Made by a program: the position numbers and the translations under genes. 28,335 nt of DNA from Cytophagales bacterium (GTDB taxonomy: Bacteria; Bacteroidota; Bacteroidia; Cytophagales; Cyclobacteriaceae): contig DNTA01000203.1 in NCBI GenBank assembly GCA_003500135.1, forward strand, positions 1,047-29,381, written 5' to 3'. The notes under the pieces were generated by a model. That model had not been told where the DNA came from. It made no database searches and saw nothing but the letters and a program-made list of their open reading frames with translations. Numbering within the stretch: position 1 is the first letter of the stretch; each line of letters opens with the position of its first letter. Below, piece by piece: positions 1 to 8,411 of the stretch.

Positions 1-204
1 GTTGGCAATATTTAAAGCCTTTCCGGTTTTATCTATGATCAGCCCCACGCCTGAATTATCTATTTGTTGAGGGTTAAGTGGCTTTAGCCCGGCTTTGCGG
101 TCTTTCATTTCTTCAGGTTTGTTCGGATTATGTTGTTGTCTTTCCTGCATCATGGCCCGTCGTTCCTGCTCAAGTGCTTTTCGCTCCTGTTCCATTTCGC
201 TCAT
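1..204 (-). CDS. Partial N-terminal part of an unrecognised Glu/Gln/Arg-rich protein
   Basis: The reverse strand has one frame open from an in-frame stop at 325-327 to the left edge, so the 3' end lies outside the window. The first ATG in that frame is at 202-204 and gives 68 visible residues. They begin with a charged, probably helical stretch (MEQERKALEQERRAMMQERQ), then a KPEEMKDRKAG segment, then DNSGVGLIIDKTGKALNIAN at the edge. A GGAG lies about 12 bases before the chosen ATG; a second ATG in frame is at 193-195. The amino acid pattern looks coding, but I do not recognise a family. The frame stays open upstream of 204 with no ATG, so the start is uncertain. It is divergent from the cyclase gene. 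Confidence 0.45.
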   Translation of the reverse strand, partial: MSEMEQERKALEQERRAMMQERQQHNPNKPEEMKDRKAGLKPLNPQQIDNSGVGLIIDKTGKALNIAN

Positions 205-227
205 CTCATGAAAATGCTCCGAATGTT

Positions 228-292
228 TGACGTCATCGCAGCAGGTTTCCGGATCCAGTTCTGTTATTGGGACGTTAAAGTGACATATGTCA
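228..292. promoter_or_regulatory. Two TGAC/GTCA palindromes in a divergent gap
   Basis: The gap between the left-edge gene and the cyclase gene holds TGACGTCA at 228-235 and a perfect 12-base palindrome TGACATATGTCA at 281-292. Both have TGAC/GTCA half-sites, with spacers of zero and four bases. A transcription factor operator serving divergent promoters is possible. I found no clear TAnnTTTG box here, so this is inference from symmetry alone. Confidence 0.3.
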
Positions 293-353
293 TTACAGGG
301 TTTGCCGAATATTTTTATTTTTTTTTAAATTATGCCTTTGGTAATGTAATACT

Positions 354-1013
354 ATGAAACGACTTATCGACCTATCTCACAGAATTGATAATCAAACCAT
401 TGGATTTCCAAATGCTCCGGTCCCGGAAATCACCGAATATCAGGAAATTAAGGATTCGAGGTTTATATACAATGCCGATACTTCCTTTCATATCGGTCAA
501 ATCAACATGATCGCCAATACGGGTACTTATATTGACGTACCTTTTCATCGATATGACTATGGCAAAGACCTTGCAGACATACGACTGGAAAATGTTGCTG
601 ATCTGGAAGGCATCAAAATTACGGTGCCTAAAGATGTAAAAGCGATTGGTAGCGATTTTTTCGTGAATCGTAAACTTGAAAACCGTTGTGTGCTGATTGA
701 AACAGGTTGGAGCCAATTTTGGGGAACACGGGATTATTTTAATAATGCCCCCTATCTTACTGAAGATGCAGCGGTATATCTTATGGATAAACGTGTGAAA
801 ATGGTTGGAATAGAAAGTTGCAACATCGACAATATCGAAGATGCGAACCGACCTGCACATTCCATTTTACTGGATGATGATATTTTTATTCTGGAACATT
901 TGGTCCATCTTGAAAAGCTCCCTGCTGAAGGATTCAGGTTTTTTGCTGTTCCACCGAAGATTACCGGTTTGGGCAGCTTTCCCGTCAGGGCATTTGCCCT
1001 GGTTGAGCTTTAA
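354..1013 (+). CDS. Cyclase family protein (kynurenine formamidase-like fold)
   Basis: 219 residues, the usual length for the cyclase/arylformamidase family (metal-dependent hydrolases such as KynB). The family N-terminus is visible (LIDLSH at 4-9). The metal motif HxGTHxDxPxH appears as NTGTYIDVPFH at 55-65, so the first and second His are Asn55 and Tyr59, while Asp61 and His65 are kept. The second half keeps a His (AHS, 169) and a Glu in the LEHL segment (181) at the places of the remaining ligands. The fold assignment is firm. Whether it binds two metals or hydrolyses formylkynurenine is doubtful, and no tryptophan-catabolism genes are nearby. It ends tail-to-tail with the DUF72 gene, the two stops sharing TTAA. 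ATG start; no obvious ribosome binding site. Confidence 0.85.
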   Translation: MKRLIDLSHRIDNQTIGFPNAPVPEITEYQEIKDSRFIYNADTSFHIGQINMIANTGTYIDVPFHRYDYGKDLADIRLENVADLEGIKITVPKDVKAIGSDFFVNRKLENRCVLIETGWSQFWGTRDYFNNAPYLTEDAAVYLMDKRVKMVGIESCNIDNIEDANRPAHSILLDDDIFILEHLVHLEKLPAEGFRFFAVPPKITGLGSFPVRAFALVEL

Positions 1014-1918
1014 ACGAACAAGTTTGACTGATTACTTTGGGAAATGACTTTGGGCGCCTGAGTGCTTATTTCAAAATCGTTCATTTTACCTGATAAATAT
1101 ATGGCGGCATCAACACAGCAATGCTCCTCGCGTTGATGGAATATGAAGTAAACCTCCTGTACAGCTTTTGTACACCATTTTGAAATTCGAGCGGCCCAGT
1201 CATCCAGGCGTTGGTAGTCCGATTTATGTAATGCATTACCTGTAAAGCGAATGAATACCTTCTGAGCCGTGACCATATTGTGCAAAACATCTCTTCTTCC
1301 ACTGGTATCGGTGATAACCATTCCCCAACCCAATTCATCCATCTTTTCGAACAACCGTTCTTTAATCTCCTGGCTTTCAAACCAACTCGGATGTCGAAAT
1401 TCAACACTTATCGGAATATCACTGGGAAGTTCGCCGAGAAATGTAAAAAGCTCTTTTCCCCTTTCGGTAGAAAAATGTGAAGGTAATTGAATAAATGTGG
1501 TTCCAAGCTTTTCTTGAAATAATAATAATGTATTCAAAAAACGGTCAGTTAACCCACTTTGACTTTCCAATACCTTTCGGTTGGTAATGCTTTGTGGCCA
1601 TTTGGGACAAAAACGAAAACTATCCGGCACCTGTTCTATCCATTTTTCAATGGTCTCCGTTTTTGGTATACGATAATACATGGTATTGAGCTCGATACAC
1701 GAAAACTGCCGGCTGTAGTGGTATAAGTAATCTGAAGGTTTGGTTTTTGGCGGATAAATTTTTCCTATATAACCACGGTCGCCCCAGGCCGGTGCACCGA
1801 AATATACGGTCAGGCCGTTTTCACTATCCGCTGACTTTTGTTCAAAACTACCCCATTTAAACGATTGCGGTATTTGATGATCAACAAGTGATGGATTTTC
1901 AACTCTTCCAAATTTCAT
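1010..1918 (-). CDS. DUF72 domain protein
   Basis: 302 residues. Matches the DUF72 (YecE-like) family, which adopts a TIM-barrel-like fold and whose biochemical role is not established. Family hallmarks are VYFGAPAWGDRGYIGKIYPP (about 38-57), SCIELNTMYYRIP (about 73-85), FRFCPKWPQSITN (about 101-113) and the strand-like segment ISVEFRHPSWF. There is no signal peptide, so it should be cytoplasmic. About 38 N-terminal residues precede the domain; an internal start would be possible, but the ATG at 1918 is the only strong candidate. It is transcribed away from the small exported protein at 2029 and converges on the cyclase gene. Confidence 0.85.
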   Translation of the reverse strand: MKFGRVENPSLVDHQIPQSFKWGSFEQKSADSENGLTVYFGAPAWGDRGYIGKIYPPKTKPSDYLYHYSRQFSCIELNTMYYRIPKTETIEKWIEQVPDSFRFCPKWPQSITNRKVLESQSGLTDRFLNTLLLFQEKLGTTFIQLPSHFSTERGKELFTFLGELPSDIPISVEFRHPSWFESQEIKERLFEKMDELGWGMVITDTSGRRDVLHNMVTAQKVFIRFTGNALHKSDYQRLDDWAARISKWCTKAVQEVYFIFHQREEHCCVDAAIYLSGKMNDFEISTQAPKVISQSNQSNLFV

Positions 1919-2028
1919 GACCTAAATTGTCTTATTTGTCTAATTGAGTACTCAAAATATCAGAAAAATTCATTTCGTATTGTATTATTCTGTTAATTCG
2001 TGACTGAATTGAATTTTGATCGAATAAA

Positions 2029-2379
2029 ATGAATAAACTTCTCATCGCAATAGCTATAATTATTTTACCAGCATATTCTTTTGCTGATAATGGAAGTGAA
2101 TGCCAAATCGAAGCACAAGGTTATGAAAAAACCTATGAATATCTCCAGAATCATGTATTTAGTTTCCAGCAGTATTTTGAAACGCTATCGGTACGAGGTG
2201 TTCAAAAAGCCGGGTTTTTTAGTTGCAATGGAGAAGAAGGTTATTTATTAATCCAAACCCACGAAAGGTCGTATATTTACAAAAATGTTCCCCGGGATGT
2301 TTGGGAAGAATTTAAATTCACCAATAGCATTGAAAGCTATTATGTGCAACACATCCGATTTAGCTATATAATGGTATAA
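2029..2379 (+). CDS. Small exported protein with a KTSC-like domain
   Basis: 116 residues. The N-terminus is a clear Sec signal peptide (MNKLLIAIAIIILPAYSFA, predicted cut after Ala19). The C-terminal half resembles the short KTSC domain: a strand pair EGYLLIQTHERSYIYKNVP, then the motif SIESYYVQHIRFSY, comparable to the family's S-x-G-x-Y-x-N-x-x-I-R-x-x-Y. KTSC domains are often found next to other domains and their role is not settled. The two Cys (in SECQ and FSCNG) could pair in the periplasm. It stands alone: it is divergent from DUF72, and 213 bases without recognisable content follow. The domain call is my reading of the pattern, not a search result. Confidence 0.6.
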   Translation: MNKLLIAIAIIILPAYSFADNGSECQIEAQGYEKTYEYLQNHVFSFQQYFETLSVRGVQKAGFFSCNGEEGYLLIQTHERSYIYKNVPRDVWEEFKFTNSIESYYVQHIRFSYIMV

Positions 2380-2592
2380 AGCATTGTTATACGAAATATT
2401 GTATTTTTTGTTATGTGTTCGGTTATGTGACATTGCCTGTTGCTAAAGCGAACAATTCTGACTCTTTTTCTTACTCCATTATTTTCTTAATGTCATGATT
2501 ATCAGTTGTTTAATTGTTTTGGCATGACCTTGGTTGATAAAATACTGCTGTTGATCAGTTATGTTGAACCTAAAAAAAACAATTGGATAATC

Positions 2593-3015
2593 ATGAAAAC
2601 ATCAAACATCAAAAAGGGAATCGCGCTTTTATTCTGCGCTGTATTTGTGTCAAGCCAGGTAGCATTTGCGGGCGGCATTTTGGAAGACAAAACAACTGAA
2701 AAAACAAGAGAAGCTGTTGAGAATGCCAGTCCTGATGATTGGTATACCCTGGCTAAAAGCGCCGACAAATGTTTTGACAAAAAAGTAAACCTTAAGGAAG
2801 CTTCTCAATGGATCGACCAGTCACTTGATATCACTGAAGCGCCTTACAACCTGGAAGTGAAAGGAAACTATTACATGTTAAACAACCTACCTGAAAAGGC
2901 GCTGGAATACTATGTAAAAGCCGTTCGTAAAGCCAATAGTGATGATCCTACTGACGGCGAGAACATTCAGCGAGTTCAGAAGAAGATTGCAGAAATTACG
3001 GAAATTGGCAGATAG
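2593..3015 (+). CDS. Small exported TPR-like protein
   Basis: 140 residues from the ATG at 2593. That start gives a good signal peptide (MKTSNIKKGIALLFCAVFVSSQVAFAG, cut after about Ala26). The frame is open upstream to 2506, but the extra 29 residues would bury the signal, so I reject the longer form. The mature part is helical and repeat-like: a helix pair around WYTLAKSADKCFDKKVNLKEASQWIDQSL, then YNLEVKGNYYMLNNLPEKALEYYVKAVRKA, which reads as a tetratricopeptide unit. It is probably a periplasmic protein of unknown role. A strong intrinsic terminator follows directly. Confidence 0.75.
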   Translation: MKTSNIKKGIALLFCAVFVSSQVAFAGGILEDKTTEKTREAVENASPDDWYTLAKSADKCFDKKVNLKEASQWIDQSLDITEAPYNLEVKGNYYMLNNLPEKALEYYVKAVRKANSDDPTDGENIQRVQKKIAEITEIGR

Positions 3016-3031
3016 TTTCTTATAATACCCG

Positions 3032-3054
3032 GGGCGCCAATGGCGCCCTTTTTT
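3032..3054 (+). terminator. Intrinsic terminator after the TPR-like gene
   Basis: GGGCGCCA (3032-3039) and TGGCGCCC (3041-3048) are exact inverted repeats. The practical hairpin is GGGCGC/GCGCCC with a five-base loop, and six T follow at 3049-3054. It ends transcription of the gene at 2593 and touches the last codon of the converging cupin gene. Confidence 0.85.
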
Positions 3055-3559
3055 ATTGCCCCATTATTTTTTGTATCACATTTCGGTGCTGTGGATATTT
3101 ATTTATCAAATCATTCTTATTGGCCAACTCAAAATCATCAAAATCAAAACCAGGAGCAACACTACAACCTACCAATCCAAAACTACCTCCTTCAACAACG
3201 TGCGCTGCAAACCATGAACCGGCCGGAATTACAAGTTGCATTTCTTCACCACCTTCAAGTTGCCGGCCCACAATTGGTGTACTCAATTTCCCATCGCGAT
3301 CAATAAGGTACAGTTTTATCGGGTCCCCATCATAGTAATGCCAAATCTCATCTGATTTTAATCGATGAAAGGTAGATACATTGCCCTTTTTAAGTAAAAA
3401 ATAAATTGAGGTTGAAAATACACGCGGGCCATTGTAGCGCTCGGGTAAAGCCGTTCCATGTATCTGATACGCACTTCGATAATTTTCACGATAATAACCA
3501 CCCTCCGGATGTGGTTGAAGCTGTAATTTTTTAATGTAAAAATCGGCTGTATACGGCAT
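3053..3559 (-). CDS. Cupin_5 (DUF985) family protein
   Basis: 168 residues, a normal length for the cupin_5/DUF985 family. The sequence opens with the family's typical LQLQPHPEGGYYRENYRS (about 12-29). It continues with STSIYFLLKKGNVSTFHRLKSDEIWHYYDGDP, the RmlC-like jelly-roll strands with the His/Glu/His cluster, and ends with GSFGLVGCSVAPGFDFDDFELA. It is cytoplasmic with no signal peptide. The substrate is not known for most members; they resemble sugar epimerase-type cupins. It converges on the TPR-like gene across the terminator and is divergent from the TerB-like gene. Confidence 0.9.
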   Translation of the reverse strand: MPYTADFYIKKLQLQPHPEGGYYRENYRSAYQIHGTALPERYNGPRVFSTSIYFLLKKGNVSTFHRLKSDEIWHYYDGDPIKLYLIDRDGKLSTPIVGRQLEGGEEMQLVIPAGSWFAAHVVEGGSFGLVGCSVAPGFDFDDFELANKNDLINKYPQHRNVIQKIMGQ

Positions 3560-3652
3560 TATGTTTTAAATATTTGGGTTTTCAAGCTTTTACTTGGCGT
3601 GGTTTGAATTTATATTCTTAATTTTAGGTAAATTTTTTCAGGGGTACAACAT

Positions 3653-4063
3653 ATGGACAGAACGCACGAAGAAAAACTTAGCCATATCAGCGATCTTATC
3701 AGAATATCTAAAATCGATGGTGATGAATCACATATGGAGCTGAATTTTATCAACTATGTTGCCGACCGGTTAGGTGTAAGCAGGAAAGAAGTTCAGGACA
3801 TTTATCAAGGAAAACTAAATATCAAGTTTAAAACACCTAAACACGAAAACCAGGTAATTGATCAATTTCATCGCATTGTGCTGTTGGTAGGAATTGATAA
3901 AATGATCACCAAAGAAGAGTTGGAATTATGTTTTCAGTTGGGCGTGAAAATGGGGTTGAATTATAATGCTATCATGGAGGTCTTGAAAAAAACGATGAGC
4001 AATCCGGCTTTTATTATGCAGAAAAAAGAAATGGAGGGCATATTTAATAAGTACCGGAACTAG
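3653..4063 (+). CDS. TerB-like helical protein
   Basis: 136 residues, all helical by eye, without signal peptide or membrane segment. Features of the TerB/TerB-like fold are ISDLIRISKIDGDESHMELNFINYVADRLGVSRKEVQDI at about 12-50 (the acidic DGDE turn followed by helices) and a second half, IVLLVGIDKMITKEELELCFQLGVKMGLN, that looks like a repeat of the same unit. Such proteins are common in Bacteroidota and are often described as tellurite-resistance-like without evidence of that function; no other ter genes are near. It ends tail-to-tail with the subunit III gene, the two TAG stops sharing CTAG. Confidence 0.7.
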   Translation: MDRTHEEKLSHISDLIRISKIDGDESHMELNFINYVADRLGVSRKEVQDIYQGKLNIKFKTPKHENQVIDQFHRIVLLVGIDKMITKEELELCFQLGVKMGLNYNAIMEVLKKTMSNPAFIMQKKEMEGIFNKYRN

Positions 4064-4692
4064 TAGGCAAAGAGAAAGTAAATAAAAATAACCAACCAGG
4101 CAATTCCCAGGTAATACCAAAAATAAGTAAGCGTTTTATATTTTGTTTTTTGATATGGGTTGGTCATATATATTAACGATTGTACCGCATCATCTTCAAG
4201 TATGGATATTCTGTGCATGAGCACGGCACAATAAACCAGGGCGCCTGCCAGATGTGCCAAGTGCAAGCCCGATATGATAAAGAAATAATTTTTCAGATCG
4301 AGATATGAAGTATAATTTAAATTATTGATCAGCTCCATCCAGGCCATCATTTGCGATATCACAAATACCAGGCCTCCGATTAATGCTACGCCCATATAAT
4401 TTTTAAGCTTAAGCAGTTGGTCCGTATCAAAAAACCTGGTCGATTGGGACATCACAAAACAGGAAAGGAGGATGATTATAGTACTCAAAGCAAAAAATCG
4501 TGGAGATCTAAGGCTGATCTCGTCAAGTATCTGAATACGTTCAAATTCCATCATCACAATTAAAAACGTAAACACAATAGCGCTCGCCACGATAAAAAGC
4601 ATTGCCAGTGTTTTGTATGGATGCAAAGCTTCTATCTGGTCCCAGTAAGGCTTAGAGGATAAGTGTTTAAGTGTTTTTTTCTGCGGTTTCAT
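4060..4692 (-). CDS. Orphan cytochrome c oxidase subunit III-like membrane protein
   Basis: 210 residues with five hydrophobic segments, at about 28-48, 66-82, 101-118, 136-158 and 189-208. It matches the five-helix form of heme-copper oxidase subunit III. The helix FFIISGLHLAHLAGALVY resembles the family's conserved His-containing helix, and YFWYYLGIAWLVIFIYF resembles the final W/Y-rich helix. Subunit III binds no redox centre and supports the catalytic subunit. Here no subunit I, II or assembly gene is visible on either side, so its partner must be encoded elsewhere. The gene is divergent from mfd. Confidence 0.8.
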   Translation of the reverse strand: MKPQKKTLKHLSSKPYWDQIEALHPYKTLAMLFIVASAIVFTFLIVMMEFERIQILDEISLRSPRFFALSTIIILLSCFVMSQSTRFFDTDQLLKLKNYMGVALIGGLVFVISQMMAWMELINNLNYTSYLDLKNYFFIISGLHLAHLAGALVYCAVLMHRISILEDDAVQSLIYMTNPYQKTKYKTLTYFWYYLGIAWLVIFIYFLFAY

Positions 4693-4804
4693 ATACGATG
4701 GTTCACTACCCTAAAACAGAATCATAAGGCATAAGGTTTTATATATCATACGATTATTTAACACCAAAGTGTCAGATTGCCAACACTATTCCATATTGTA
4801 TTTA

Positions 4805-4812
4805 TAACTTTG
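4805..4812 (+). promoter_or_regulatory. -7 promoter box of mfd
   Basis: TAACTTTG is a perfect match to the Bacteroidota -7 consensus TAnnTTTG. It ends 22 bases before the TTG start of mfd, implying a very short leader. A TTG at 4777-4779 lies 25 bases upstream, further than the usual spacing of about 19-20 for the -33 element, so that part is weak. Confidence 0.6.
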
Positions 4813-4834
4813 TAACGAATATATCGCGATAAAA

Positions 4835-7800
4835 TTGAATATTACAGATTTTTTACGCATTTACAAAGAAGATGCCGTAGTTCAGGTGGTTGCTGAAAAA
4901 ATAAAACCTAATTCTGATAATAAAATACAGCTCAAAGGACTCACGGGAAGCCAGGATGCAGTATTATTGGCTGCACTTCATGCCAATACCCATCAGAATT
5001 TCCTCGTGGTTTTGCACGATAAAGAAGAAGCAGCATATTTTCATAACGACATGCAAAACTTAATGTCGCATCGCGAGATTTTGTTTTATCCAACTTCGTA
5101 CAAACGCCCCTATGAATTTGAAGAAATAGAAAATGCCAATATTTTGATGCGTGCCGAAATTCTCAATCGCATCAATCATAAACTTACCACTGGTGAGATT
5201 ATAGTTAGTTATCCGGAAGCGCTTACCGAAAAGGTGATCAATAAGCAATCCCTTTCTAACAATACATACAGCATCAACATAGGCGATGAAGTAAATCCCG
5301 AATTTCTGACAGAAATATTGAATACCTATGGCTTCGAGAAAACTGATTTTGTGTACGAAGCGGGTCAGTTTGCAATCAGAGGTGGCATCATTGATGTTTT
5401 TTCCTATGCCCACGACCTGCCTTACCGCATAGAGCTTTTTGGCGACGATGTTGAAAGCATTCGAGAGTTTGATCCGGAAAACCAGCTTTCAAAAAACGAA
5501 GTCAAAAAAATTAATATCATACCGAATGTCCAAACCCGCTTGCTTCAGGAAAAGCGACAATCATTCCTCGAGTTTTTACCGAAAAATACCAAGATCTTTT
5601 TTAAAGATGTGGAAATGACCTTCGATATACTTGACAAGTATTTTGAAAAAGCCACTTCACAATTTGAAAATATTCTCAAGGCAAGCCAGGAGACAAAAAT
5701 CGTATTGCAACCCGAAGATGTTTTCGAAAATTCCAAAAGCTTTATATCCAACCTCGATAAATATACCCAGATAGAATTCGGCAGGCGGTTTTTTTACCAG
5801 ACAGCCGATGTGTTTGAATTTCAATCTGAGCCCCAGCCCTCATTCAACAAGAACTTCGATCTGCTGGCCCAAAATCTGGATGAAAATCAAGCCGCCGACA
5901 TAACCAATATCATCGTAGCCGATTCGGCCAAGCAGTTGGAAAAATTGCGAACGATCTTTGAAGAGATCGATCCATTTATGAATTATCGCGAACTCAACAC
6001 TGCTTTTCGGCAGGGCTTTATCGATAAAGATCTAAAACTGGCCTGCTATACCGATCACCAGCTTTTTGAGCGTTTTCATCGCTATAAAACCAAAAACAGA
6101 AGTTCAAAATCAAAGGCGCTTACGCTGAAGGAAGTTCAAAACCTCCAGCCGGGGGATTATGTAACCCACATCGATTATGGGATTGGTCGTTTTGCCGGCC
6201 TCGACAAAGTTGATATCATCGGAAAAGAGCAGGAGGCTTTGCGTTTAATTTACCGTGATGATGACCTGCTTTACGTAAGTATTCACTCCTTGCACAAAAT
6301 ATCAAAATATACCGGCAAAGAAGGCAGCCCGCCAATTATCAGTAAATTGGGTACGCAGGAGTGGGAAAATAAAAAGAGAAAGGCCAAAAAGAAGGTAAAG
6401 GATATCGCCAAGGACCTGATTCAACTATATGCCAAGAGAAAAGAAACTACGGGCTACGCCTTTACGGAAGACGGATACATGCAGGCCGAGCTGGAGACCT
6501 CCTTTTTATACGAAGACACACCCGACCAGGCAAAATCCACCGCTGATGTAAAAGTAGATATGGAAGCGCCTCACCCCATGGACCGTTTGGTGTGTGGTGA
6601 TGTTGGATTTGGAAAAACCGAAGTGGCCATTCGTGCTGCCTTTAAGGCGGTAACCGATGGAAAACAAGTGGCGGTATTGGTACCCACCACAATTCTGGCA
6701 TTTCAACATTATCGAACCTTCATGGAAAGGCTGAAAGGTATGCCGGTATCGATAGAATATGTCAACAGGTTTCGCTCAACCCAATCCATTCGTGAAATAC
6801 TAAAAAATGTAACAGAAGGAAAAGTAGATATATTGATCGGGACCCACCGCATCGTGAGTAAGGATGTACAATTCAAAGACCTGGGGTTGCTGGTGATTGA
6901 CGAGGAGCAAAAGTTTGGCGTGAAAGTAAAGGAAAAACTAAAAGAGTTCCGGGTAAATGTAGATGTACTTACCCTTACGGCAACACCCATTCCACGTACA
7001 TTGCACTTTTCTTTAATGGGGGCCAGAGACCTGAGTGTAATTGCCACTCCTCCACCAAACCGGCAACCAGTCACTACGGAGATACATACATTCAATGAAA
7101 ATATCATCAGAGATGCGATAAGTTTTGAGCTACGGCGCGGCGGACAGGTGTTTTTTGTACATAATCGAATAAAAGACATCGAGCAGGTGGGCAATATTAT
7201 CTTAAAGCTTGTTCCGGATGCCCGTATTGGTATAGCCCACGGGCAAATAGATGGTTCCAAACTTGAGAAAGTTATGCTCAAGTTTATTGAAGGGGGGTAT
7301 GATGTACTGGTATCCACTAATATTATTGAATCAGGACTTGACATACCCAATGCAAATACGATCATCATAAATCAGGCGCATATGTTTGGTTTATCCGATC
7401 TACACCAAATGCGCGGCCGCGTGGGTAGAAGCAACAAAAAAGCCTTTTGCTATTTGCTATCTCCACCTACGATTGGTCTCACTTCAGATGCCAGAAAAAG
7501 ATTGAGTACATTGGAGGAGTTTTCTGACCTTGGCGATGGTTTCAAAGTGGCCATGCGGGATTTGGACATCCGTGGTGCCGGGAATTTACTGGGCGCTGAA
7601 CAGAGTGGCTTTATCAACGATCTTGGCTTCGATACCTATCACAAAATTTTGGATGAGGCCGTACAGGAATTGAAAGAAACCGATTTTAAAGATTTGTTTA
7701 AACAAGAACTGGAAATAGAAAAACTCAAAAGGTTGGTACCCGATTGCAATATTGAAACGGATCTTGAAATACTGATCCCTGAGGATTATGTCAGCAATAT

Positions 7801-8209
7801 TTCTGAAAGGTTAAGTTTTTACAATACGCTCGACAATGTTCCCGATGAAGAAAAGCTACAAGAAGTTATCAACTCCATGCGCGACAGATTTGGACCGATA
7901 CCCGGGCCGGTAGAAGACCTGATTAAAATAGTGCGCATCAGATGGAAGGCGGAACAGTTGGGAATTGAAAAGCTGTTGCTGAAAAACGGATCTATGAAGG
8001 CATACTTTGTCAGTGCCGATAATGCTGAATTTTACAATTCCTATGCCTTTGGCAGTATACTGAAATACGTACAGCGACATCCAAGGCTTTGCAGGCTGAA
8101 GGAAATGACGAAAAGAGTGATCTTTATTGTTGATGAAGCGCCCTCCGTTGAGGATGCTTCTACCATTTTCGAGCAGATTCTGACGATTAAATCATTACTG
8201 ATGCAATAA
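4835..8209 (+). CDS. mfd: Transcription-repair coupling factor Mfd
   Basis: 1124 residues, normal for Mfd. This DNA translocase removes RNA polymerase stalled at DNA damage and recruits UvrA for excision repair. In order: the UvrB-like N-terminal part (about 1-330, with EAGQFAIRGGIIDVFSY and LPYRIELFGDDVESIREFD); the RNA-polymerase interaction domain (about 430-500, LQPGDYVTHIDYGIGRFAGL); the helicase core with Walker A GDVGFGKT (588-595), DEEQ box (689-692), LTATPIPRT and a RecG-like second lobe (NIIESGLDIPNANTIII, QMRGRVGRS); and the C-terminal TRCF domain. The start is TTG: no in-frame ATG lies upstream before the stop at 4805-4807, and the -7 box sits just ahead. It lies alone between divergent and downstream genes with gaps on both sides. 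Confidence 0.98.
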   Translation: MNITDFLRIYKEDAVVQVVAEKIKPNSDNKIQLKGLTGSQDAVLLAALHANTHQNFLVVLHDKEEAAYFHNDMQNLMSHREILFYPTSYKRPYEFEEIENANILMRAEILNRINHKLTTGEIIVSYPEALTEKVINKQSLSNNTYSINIGDEVNPEFLTEILNTYGFEKTDFVYEAGQFAIRGGIIDVFSYAHDLPYRIELFGDDVESIREFDPENQLSKNEVKKINIIPNVQTRLLQEKRQSFLEFLPKNTKIFFKDVEMTFDILDKYFEKATSQFENILKASQETKIVLQPEDVFENSKSFISNLDKYTQIEFGRRFFYQTADVFEFQSEPQPSFNKNFDLLAQNLDENQAADITNIIVADSAKQLEKLRTIFEEIDPFMNYRELNTAFRQGFIDKDLKLACYTDHQLFERFHRYKTKNRSSKSKALTLKEVQNLQPGDYVTHIDYGIGRFAGLDKVDIIGKEQEALRLIYRDDDLLYVSIHSLHKISKYTGKEGSPPIISKLGTQEWENKKRKAKKKVKDIAKDLIQLYAKRKETTGYAFTEDGYMQAELETSFLYEDTPDQAKSTADVKVDMEAPHPMDRLVCGDVGFGKTEVAIRAAFKAVTDGKQVAVLVPTTILAFQHYRTFMERLKGMPVSIEYVNRFRSTQSIREILKNVTEGKVDILIGTHRIVSKDVQFKDLGLLVIDEEQKFGVKVKEKLKEFRVNVDVLTLTATPIPRTLHFSLMGARDLSVIATPPPNRQPVTTEIHTFNENIIRDAISFELRRGGQVFFVHNRIKDIEQVGNIILKLVPDARIGIAHGQIDGSKLEKVMLKFIEGGYDVLVSTNIIESGLDIPNANTIIINQAHMFGLSDLHQMRGRVGRSNKKAFCYLLSPPTIGLTSDARKRLSTLEEFSDLGDGFKVAMRDLDIRGAGNLLGAEQSGFINDLGFDTYHKILDEAVQELKETDFKDLFKQELEIEKLKRLVPDCNIETDLEILIPEDYVSNISERLSFYNTLDNVPDEEKLQEVINSMRDRFGPIPGPVEDLIKIVRIRWKAEQLGIEKLLLKNGSMKAYFVSADNAEFYNSYAFGSILKYVQRHPRLCRLKEMTKRVIFIVDEAPSVEDASTIFEQILTIKSLLMQ

Positions 8210-8352
8210 ATTCGATGAATTTCGGTTTTACCGGGATAAACTCTTCTTTATTATTACATGGACGCTATAAATTTGTGGTAATTTTCTTGCAGAAAAGGTT
8301 AATATTTTGTGTTTTTATACGGACATAGGGAAAAATTGTATTTGGAATCCAT

Positions 8353-8360
8353 TATATTTG
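8353..8360 (+). promoter_or_regulatory. -7 promoter box of gldJ
   Basis: TATATTTG matches TAnnTTTG exactly. It lies 51 bases before the ATG at 8412 in a 200-base intergenic gap after mfd. No TTG has the ideal -33 spacing; the nearest, at 8336-8338, is 14 bases upstream. Confidence 0.5.
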
Positions 8361-8411
8361 CTGTAAAGGCAGTATGTTTTTACCTATTGTCTTTATTTTT
8401 TGATATCTAAA

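Noticed and set aside
130..357. Open + strand frame at the left edge
   Set aside because: It is Phe/Leu/His-rich low-quality sequence lying over the divergent gap and the opposite-strand gene, with no family likeness.
2506..2592. Longer start for the TPR-like protein
   Set aside because: It would place 29 residues before a clean signal peptide; the ATG at 2593 fits much better.
2380..2592. Small gene or RNA between the KTSC-like and TPR-like genes
   Set aside because: AT-rich, with no convincing frame, hairpin or perfect -7 box.
8210..8260. Terminator after mfd
   Set aside because: Only a four-pair CGGT/ACCG hairpin with no T-run after it.
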